Program-made: the position numbers and the translations under genes
From: Gremmenia infestans
Lineage: Eukaryota; Ascomycota; Leotiomycetes; Helotiales; Hamatocanthoscyphaceae
Assembly (NCBI GenBank): GCA_032629725.1
Contig: JAFEVB010000002.1
Coordinates: 1,116,001 to 1,180,000, forward strand
Reading direction: 5' to 3'
Length of the DNA: 64,000 nt
The notes under the pieces: model-generated
Seen by the model: the letters and a program-made list of their open reading frames with translations, nothing else
Told to the model about the DNA's origin: nothing
The model's database searches: none
Shown here: positions 58,111 through 64,000 of the stretch, piece by piece
Numbering within the stretch: the first letter of the stretch is position 1
Layout: every line of letters starts with the position of its first letter

Positions 58111-60918
58111 TTCGAAAGGAGTGTGCGAGATATGACTCTTGCAAATGAAAGACTGGAAACGCTGAGACAGTGAGAAGTAGAGAGAGCAATGAAAGAAAGT
58201 CTGGAGTAAAACAAAGGTAAAGAGCAAACTATTTCAAAAGGAATTTGATACTCATATACTCTGAGCTCTTGGTCTCTTGCCCATAGTACTGGGATAAAAA
58301 TAGCCAGAAATAGCTTCATCTTCATCCTACTATGAAATTAAAAGATAGCTAATTGTCAAAAGCATGCTCACGGCACATAACTCAATGCTACGTGGTGTTT
58401 ATCCAATTTCCTTGAGGCCATTCAATGGCGACAACTCGTAAGGATGAAACCTCAGCCCCAGCGAAAGAAAATAGATCTTTTGGCGGTCTCAAACGCGGCG
58501 GTGGAACCATACAAATAATGAGGCTCTTCCGGGATGAATGATTTTTGGCAAGTTGTGCTGAAACGGGAGTTTCCCATTTAGGAACTTGCTGGCACGCCCC
58601 ACTTAGCCTCGATGCATATACGCATTGTACTTCTAAATGGCTAAGCCATCTAATCAGAGGGCGTAGCGCAGCACCGCCCATGTTGCTACCCCTGACTCGG
58701 TTACTTGGAACCCGAGAGCTCTTTTGTCATTGGAGGAGGTTAGATTAGAGGATGCTGATCTATGCACGAAACATGAAAGCTTAACTTAGGATAATTCCCA
58801 TAATGCGCGTCTGTGGCGTATTTTAATGCGTATAATCTTCATCCTTAATTCGTCACTAGACGAAACTTTACGATATTAGATTTTAATCATGAATTCGAGG
58901 CTTTTCAATTGATGCTATCATGGTAATAAGTCCTACCTTTATTCTGTATTAATATGCGCAAGTTACAAAGGCAGAAAAATCCTTGGAGCTAAATCCCTAA
59001 CCGCCGGCTTTAGCGGGTCCTTGCGAACTGCTAACTGAATCTGATAAGTCCGTAGGATTCCACTTTACTTAAGCTTATAGACAAAGGCAGATTGGAAGGA
59101 TGCGGCTCTATGCATATCAAAGTCACGTCACATCTCATTATGTACGGGTACCCAGTAGAGGTACCCCGTATTGTTTTGCGGCACGTGGCCATTCCCAAAA
59201 TTGCCGAAAGTTTTCTGAATTTTCTATCAGACTCCTGCAATATTAGTAGAAGACTAAGTCTGGACCAGGAAGCGTAAAATGGCTCGTAGTCTTTTAGAAT
59301 CTCACAGAGCATTTGACCTTGTACAGAGCATATCTTCAATCCAATCACTTGCTAATATAGGGCGAGGACAAAGGATCAAGATGCCAGATGCATCGCCACT
59401 AATTTCTCCGCTACGAACGCACTGGTTTTATCCACAGAAGGACAACCGCGCGCGTCAATATCTCCGTAAAGCTTATATAGTTGCAGGGGGCTGAGCCTTG
59501 TATTTCGTAAGAAGAACCAATAATGATCGACTAAAATAAGGTTAAAAGCGCCAGCTGTTAGTCGCTGCACAGCATAAGTTCCTTTCCTAATACGGTAGGC
59601 CGTTTCGAAACAGAAAGGATCAAACGTTTGCTTGCGGCGTAGTATGCATCCTATAGTAGCATGATATTACGCTCCGTAGGTTAGTATAGTCGGTCGTCGT
59701 ACGAGCGGCCAATCAGACGAAACTTTATTATAGTACTCCATGGTAAACTTGATAAGATAGCACCTTTATGGAGGATAAGTTCAACATAAGTGGCCTTAGT
59801 GTAAGCATATCCGCAAGAACTCCAGGACTTCGAAGTCTATACCCGTTTGATCCGTTATCTTCGTAATTAGAGTTAAATGTATACGTTGAATGTCCTTCTG
59901 GTTAGCTGGTTAGCAAAAAACATCAGATGGCCAGTAAATAATCTATTTCGAGGATATTCTGGGGTGCTACGCCCTCTCCTATACCCATTCTAGGCTTGTG
60001 CCGTTTACTCGCTTGCTTTATAACAATTACTGCTGTACCCCAATACAAACTCTTTTCTAGGAAGTAGGCCATCATTTGACGTGTTTATGATAATTGGTAG
60101 ATTCTTCCTCATTGAGTCTAACAACAGATTTCTCTCGAGTGAGGCAAAGGGTCCTGCAATTACTACAGCAGAGAGAGCAATCGAAATCCCACGGGGGATG
60201 TTATTAGACGATGGAACTTACCACCAGACTTCCAGATACTTCGCTCTTTCTCTATAGTCTCGGGACTAATATGTCGAATTTCATTCTAAAGACATGTTTG
60301 AATCAATCAATCCCTACAGACTGGAGAGGTACACTTCTCGCCTTCCATACATTTATACAAGCGACTTACTAGGCATAAATGCTCTCAGAATAGTAAGGAT
60401 GATCCCAAATCCACTTTACGGCAAAGACTTCACTCCTACACTTTGACCAGCGCCCAGGACTTGGTTTATCTCAGGGTATAAAGATAGTTGTGAACCCAAT
60501 ACACGAAGATCTAGAAAGAGTTCCTGCGGTTAAGCTGGGCCGCTTTAAGAATGCAAGGGCTGTCAGTTATAGAATTTGATACCAAAGAGAACAGATTTCA
60601 TCAATGTCTGGAGAGCATAGAATCGAAAGGGAATGGGCTGTATAGTCAACACTGAACCCCCGAATCAAGTGATTCGCGCAACTGATACTTACTAATTCTA
60701 AGTTCAGCTATCAAACAAATCCGATCATTAAACCATCGTCCTAAATGCGCCACTGGTGTAATGTTACACCGGAGGCGGCAGCGGACATGCAAGGTGAGTT
60801 GGCAATGCACTCCACACGCGCAAGGCTGTAGCAATAAAAGACAATAAACTTCGATCTCTACATCTCTTCCTGCATATTATCCCTCTGCCAAACCCTAAAT
60901 CCTTGTCTTGAACGTCCA
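58111..60918. other. Long region without a supported gene
   Basis: About 2.8 kb of moderately AT-leaning DNA between the secreted-protein gene and the HET gene. ORFs of 60-105 codons are present on both strands, but none shows recognisable motifs, and stops are frequent. It may be decayed mobile DNA, but no terminal repeat or transposase trace was seen. Confidence 0.45.
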
Positions 60919-62517
60919 ATGCAGCTAAACTTCATCGTTCCCGTCACCGACGGAGAAAAACAAGTCGGGGATGAAGAAATCCACGGCAGACTATGGAGAA
61001 TGACTGGACCTCACGATATCGAAACCCCAGGAAACCTCAAATTCCATTGCATCTCGTACGTCTGGGGCCCCGGCATCGAGAAAAGAGGCAGCTTTTTCGA
61101 CTGCAAAAGAGATATTTCGGACCAGACTAGACCAGCTCTAGCTGCTGCCATAAAAGCTGCTGCTGCTGCTGCATCTCAAGATGAGACTCATGCGCCTCTT
61201 GTAGAAGTATTCTGGATCGATGCGATTTGTATTCCGCAACTGGAGACACCGGAACGATATAGAACATTGGAAAGGCAAGTTAATTCGAAGTCGCGTGTCG
61301 TGTATCTGTTATTAAAACCTGATACTAATTGGCTGTCCTGTAAAAGCATGGGATGGATTTACAGCGCCGCTCTGTCAGTCCTAATAGTCCTTCAACGCCC
61401 CATATGGCGCATCATCGAATCAGTATCCGCCGTGGAAAAGAAATCACCGCGCGCTCTTTCATACGACGAAATGCAGATCATTGAGAAAGACAAGTGGATT
61501 AGCAGAGTCTGGACATACCAAGAGCTCGTCAACGGGTACCCAGTATTCTTCACAACGCTCGAGCCCACCATTGCAGGGCACGCGATCGGGTCAGGGAAGT
61601 TTTTTAACTGCGTGGGCTTTTCTCTCGATAAGTGGAAGAGAGATTCCGGAAAAGGGTATATCGCCGTCCTGGAGACCTTTCATAATCTCGACACGTTGCA
61701 GGATACCTTAGCAGATCTACAGTTGGGCAATTATCTAGAACGGACTGCATTTGGTATTCTCTCAAACATGGCTCTGCGTACCTTCGACCCTGCCTTTGCT
61801 CAAAATAGACTATTGGCATCTCTCGGCGCCATTTCCAAAGATATATCGTGGGGTCCGCCGTCTACGACCTTGGCAGAGTTGGCTGAAAAGCTGATGTCGA
61901 TCTGCGAGTCTAAGGGTGATTTCTCATTTATTTATACGAGCGATGTCAGAGATACATCGCCTGGATTGAGGTGGCGGCCGAGCCCTTCTCAAATCGCAGC
62001 CGATGAGCCTATGAACTTGGTTCCGGTGGCCAATTGGTCTACGTGGGGCACCCAAAACGGACACAGAGATCTGGAAGGCCTCTGGTTAGACGAGATGGTG
62101 CACTTGAAGCCCGCCGATAGAATAGATGACGAAGTGGAGAATGTCCTGCAGAAAATAATGTATGGATCTCCAGCGTTGGAACAACCTAAGAAACAACCTA
62201 AGGTCGTAAACGACGGGATTTTTCCGCATAAGAAGAGCGGAAAAGAAAAGTTGAGCAATGGGATGCTGAGGTTTCTGCGCAAAATTGGATTCAAGGGTTA
62301 TGGAGAGCCGCAGGTGTGCAAGCAGGGTCTTTTCTTCTCGCAATTAGGGTTGGAGACTTGTGAATCAATTCAGATATATGCTTCGTCTAGTCTCCGATGG
62401 ACGTTTGGTAGTCCTGGATTGGCAACATGGAAAGAGAGTGGGGAAAGTAGGTATTGCGCAGGAGTTTTTACGGGGATTCCAAAGACAGAAGTTCCGCAGT
62501 CCGTACTACTAGGGTGA
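60919..62517 (+). CDS. HET-domain (heterokaryon incompatibility) protein
   Basis: HET proteins act in non-self recognition and can trigger cell death after fusion of unlike strains. The HET domain (about residues 40-180) shows FHCISYVWGPG, VEVFWIDAICIPQLETPERY and, after the next block, WISRVWTYQELV. The open frame is continuous for 532 codons. However, 61275-61346 interrupts the conserved join ERYRTLES-MGWIYSAALSVL. This 72-nt segment has a strong GC donor (AAAG/GCAAGT), an ACTAAT branch site and an AAAAG acceptor. Spliced, the exons 60919-61274 and 61347-62517 give 508 residues. Because the intron is a multiple of three with no stop, retention would still give a protein with 24 extra residues. 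The C-terminal half has no recognised domain. Confidence 0.88.
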   Translation: MQLNFIVPVTDGEKQVGDEEIHGRLWRMTGPHDIETPGNLKFHCISYVWGPGIEKRGSFFDCKRDISDQTRPALAAAIKAAAAAASQDETHAPLVEVFWIDAICIPQLETPERYRTLERQVNSKSRVVYLLLKPDTNWLSCKSMGWIYSAALSVLIVLQRPIWRIIESVSAVEKKSPRALSYDEMQIIEKDKWISRVWTYQELVNGYPVFFTTLEPTIAGHAIGSGKFFNCVGFSLDKWKRDSGKGYIAVLETFHNLDTLQDTLADLQLGNYLERTAFGILSNMALRTFDPAFAQNRLLASLGAISKDISWGPPSTTLAELAEKLMSICESKGDFSFIYTSDVRDTSPGLRWRPSPSQIAADEPMNLVPVANWSTWGTQNGHRDLEGLWLDEMVHLKPADRIDDEVENVLQKIMYGSPALEQPKKQPKVVNDGIFPHKKSGKEKLSNGMLRFLRKIGFKGYGEPQVCKQGLFFSQLGLETCESIQIYASSSLRWTFGSPGLATWKESGESRYCAGVFTGIPKTEVPQSVLLG

Positions 62518-63454
62518 ATGGTACAGTAGTAGCACTACAAGACAAAAGTGTGAAAGGGATTTTATTAGGGGAATAATTGGCATGATTATAGAATAGGTAG
62601 GGAGGATAGACTTCAACGCAAAGCTAAAAGACCAGAATTAATGTGAACCAATCTACTATATGTAACATCTCCCGTCTTTCACACAGGTGAGGCTCACCTT
62701 ACTTCCCACTGCACCGTTGGTGTCTCGTTCTAGTAAAGTGGCCTGGCGGCAGACCATAGCCTCGCTTCTCAGATAGACAAGAATACATGATTGTGACCGC
62801 GGGGGCCGGACTAATTTTGCGAGGGAAATATCTCTTTCCACGTCTGTTGCTAAAACGTAACCTAGACATGAGACTATAATTCATAGATAGGATTGTGGTG
62901 GTCGAAAGACATTGGTGATAAGTATATATGTGCTACAAACACCACTAGAAATAGGCATAAAAAGCCTACAGACTTTTGGTTTGACTGTAGCAAGACAAGT
63001 TACTCACCGACATAAAAAGTCCAGAGAGAGAAAACAATCCTGCTCCTAAACCAAGAAATGAGCGCTTGAAATATCAATAAAGACGAACGCGCAGTGAAAT
63101 AATTCATGCTGCAGAAATAGGAAACTGCAGGAGGCAGGTTTAAATTATCATTTCCTGACCCTATGTATTGAATTTACCATCTCCTTGATGCCTTAAAGGT
63201 CCAGATACTGAAACCCTATAGGTTGGGAATGCTGCCGACGCCCCGTACATGATGGCGCCCGAAGAATGGTGAATAATGCTTGCGAGAATGAGCAACGTAA
63301 GTCATATACTCTACGGCGAAGACACCTTGCGGCCACGACGTTTCTAGGCAGCCCCTGAGGGACTCACTAGGCAGAGGGGCAGGACTAGGCGGAAGGGGGA
63401 GACTAGGCGGAACGGCAGAGATAGTTTGATATGGGTATTCATACCTGAGAGCTA
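62518..63454. other. Intergenic region, nothing recognised
   Basis: About 940 bp. At about 63365-63420 short direct repeats (GACTAGGCGGAA with variants) occur. No gene is supported. Confidence 0.5.
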
Positions 63455-64000
63455 TCACATTCCCGGCGTCTTTGTCGAGGCGCCATAGTGGTGCATCTTA
63501 GGATTCCCTGGTTTCTGAATCCCGAATGCGTGGAACTCGGTATCGAAACCCGCGATATGAACAACGCAAGCCCTACACAGTTGCTGGCACGTGGGAAAGA
63601 AGAGGTAGACTGGCTTGTAGGGGTCGACACATTTGCGATTTTTACATAGTGCGATCCTAGCAGTCCATCAGATCCTAGCCGTCCACCAGATCTTATGCAA
63701 TTCTGGGCAGGTGGAATGGTGTTCTTGGCCGATAACTAGGACGTCTCGCAGAACCCGCCGGTCGATTGACACGAGCAAGCGGTAGGCAGGGAGTGTGTTG
63801 ACTGCGTGGAAGGCGGCGCGGCTTACGCATCGGAAGGCTGTCGGAGAGGAGACGTCGAGGGGGGAGAGGATTATATGGGTGAGCTCTAGGAGGGGTGTTT
63901 GGAGGGTGTCGAGGTGAGTTTGGAGCTGTTTGCGACGGCGCTCCACACCTTGCGGGAATTTGAACTTGGGAGGGACAACGGGGGTGAGAGAGCGGTGCCG
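63455..64000 (-). pseudogene. F-box-like protein gene with premature stop, cut by window edge
   Basis: The minus-strand frame is open from the window edge and reads an F-box-like stretch (ELTHIILSPLDVSSPTAFRC, VSRAAFHAVNTLPAYRLL) to TCPELHKIWWTARI. It then stops at TGA (63670-63668). The same frame continues for 70 codons after the stop with a cysteine-rich block (CVDPYKPVYLFFPTCQQLC, then RACVVHIAGFDTEFHAFG), as in the larger fungal F-box family with a zinc-binding segment. The stop lies in one copy of an 18-bp tandem duplication (63653-63670 and 63671-63688, 16 of 18 identical). The second copy has TGG where the first has TGA. The true start lies outside the window. An unrecognised short intron is the alternative, but the spacing is too small. 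Confidence 0.6.

Overview
The window is nuclear DNA of a filamentous ascomycete. Genes carry short introns (about 40-130 nt) with GTAAGT/GTATGT donors and CTAAC/CTAAT-type branch sites. It also holds an RRM-RdRP, a HET-domain gene, fungal pectin-degrading enzymes and a RIP-like AT-rich transposon island. A plant-associated Leotiomycete would fit, but that placement is inference.

Layout. 0.2-0.9 kb: NEDD8/Rub1 on the minus strand. 1.9-5.4 kb: a divergent pair, an allantoate-permease-like MFS transporter (-) and a GH105 unsaturated rhamnogalacturonyl hydrolase (+), with a perfect 9-bp inverted repeat in the shared promoter. 7.1-13.0 kb: housekeeping and secreted genes, namely a CstF-64/Rna15-like 3'-end factor (-), prohibitin-2 (+) and dipeptidyl-peptidase V (+). 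15.3-21.8 kb: a small accessory group of a double SnoaL/NTF2-like protein (-), an SV2-type MFS transporter (+) and an FAD monooxygenase (-). 23.0-36.7 kb: a conserved block of DEDDy exonuclease (-), glycyl-tRNA synthetase (+), a striking His/Gln-rich and Cys-rich small protein (+), an RRM-RdRP (+) and MCM4 (+). 39.4-40.8 kb: a secreted pectin lyase (+).

41.4-55.8 kb is a 14.4-kb AT-rich island. It is bounded by two 187-bp LTRs that differ at nine sites, all transitions with the right copy carrying T/A. Inside are stop-riddled Ty3/Gypsy gag, protease, RT, RNase H and integrase remnants. A second element, a pogo/Fot1-like DNA transposon with perfect 39-bp terminal inverted repeats and a TA target duplication, sits inside the RT. 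To the right lie a large secreted protein of unknown function (-), a HET-domain gene (+) and an F-box-like pseudogene cut by the window edge (-).

Functional themes. Pectin use: pectin lyase, GH105 and perhaps the adjacent permease. Possible aromatic or polyketide modification: SnoaL-like, monooxygenase and MFS. Genome defence: an RdRP alongside RIP-like damage. Exon structures were worked out by hand from splice signals, reading-frame continuity and family conservation. Two introns need a GC donor (monooxygenase and HET genes).
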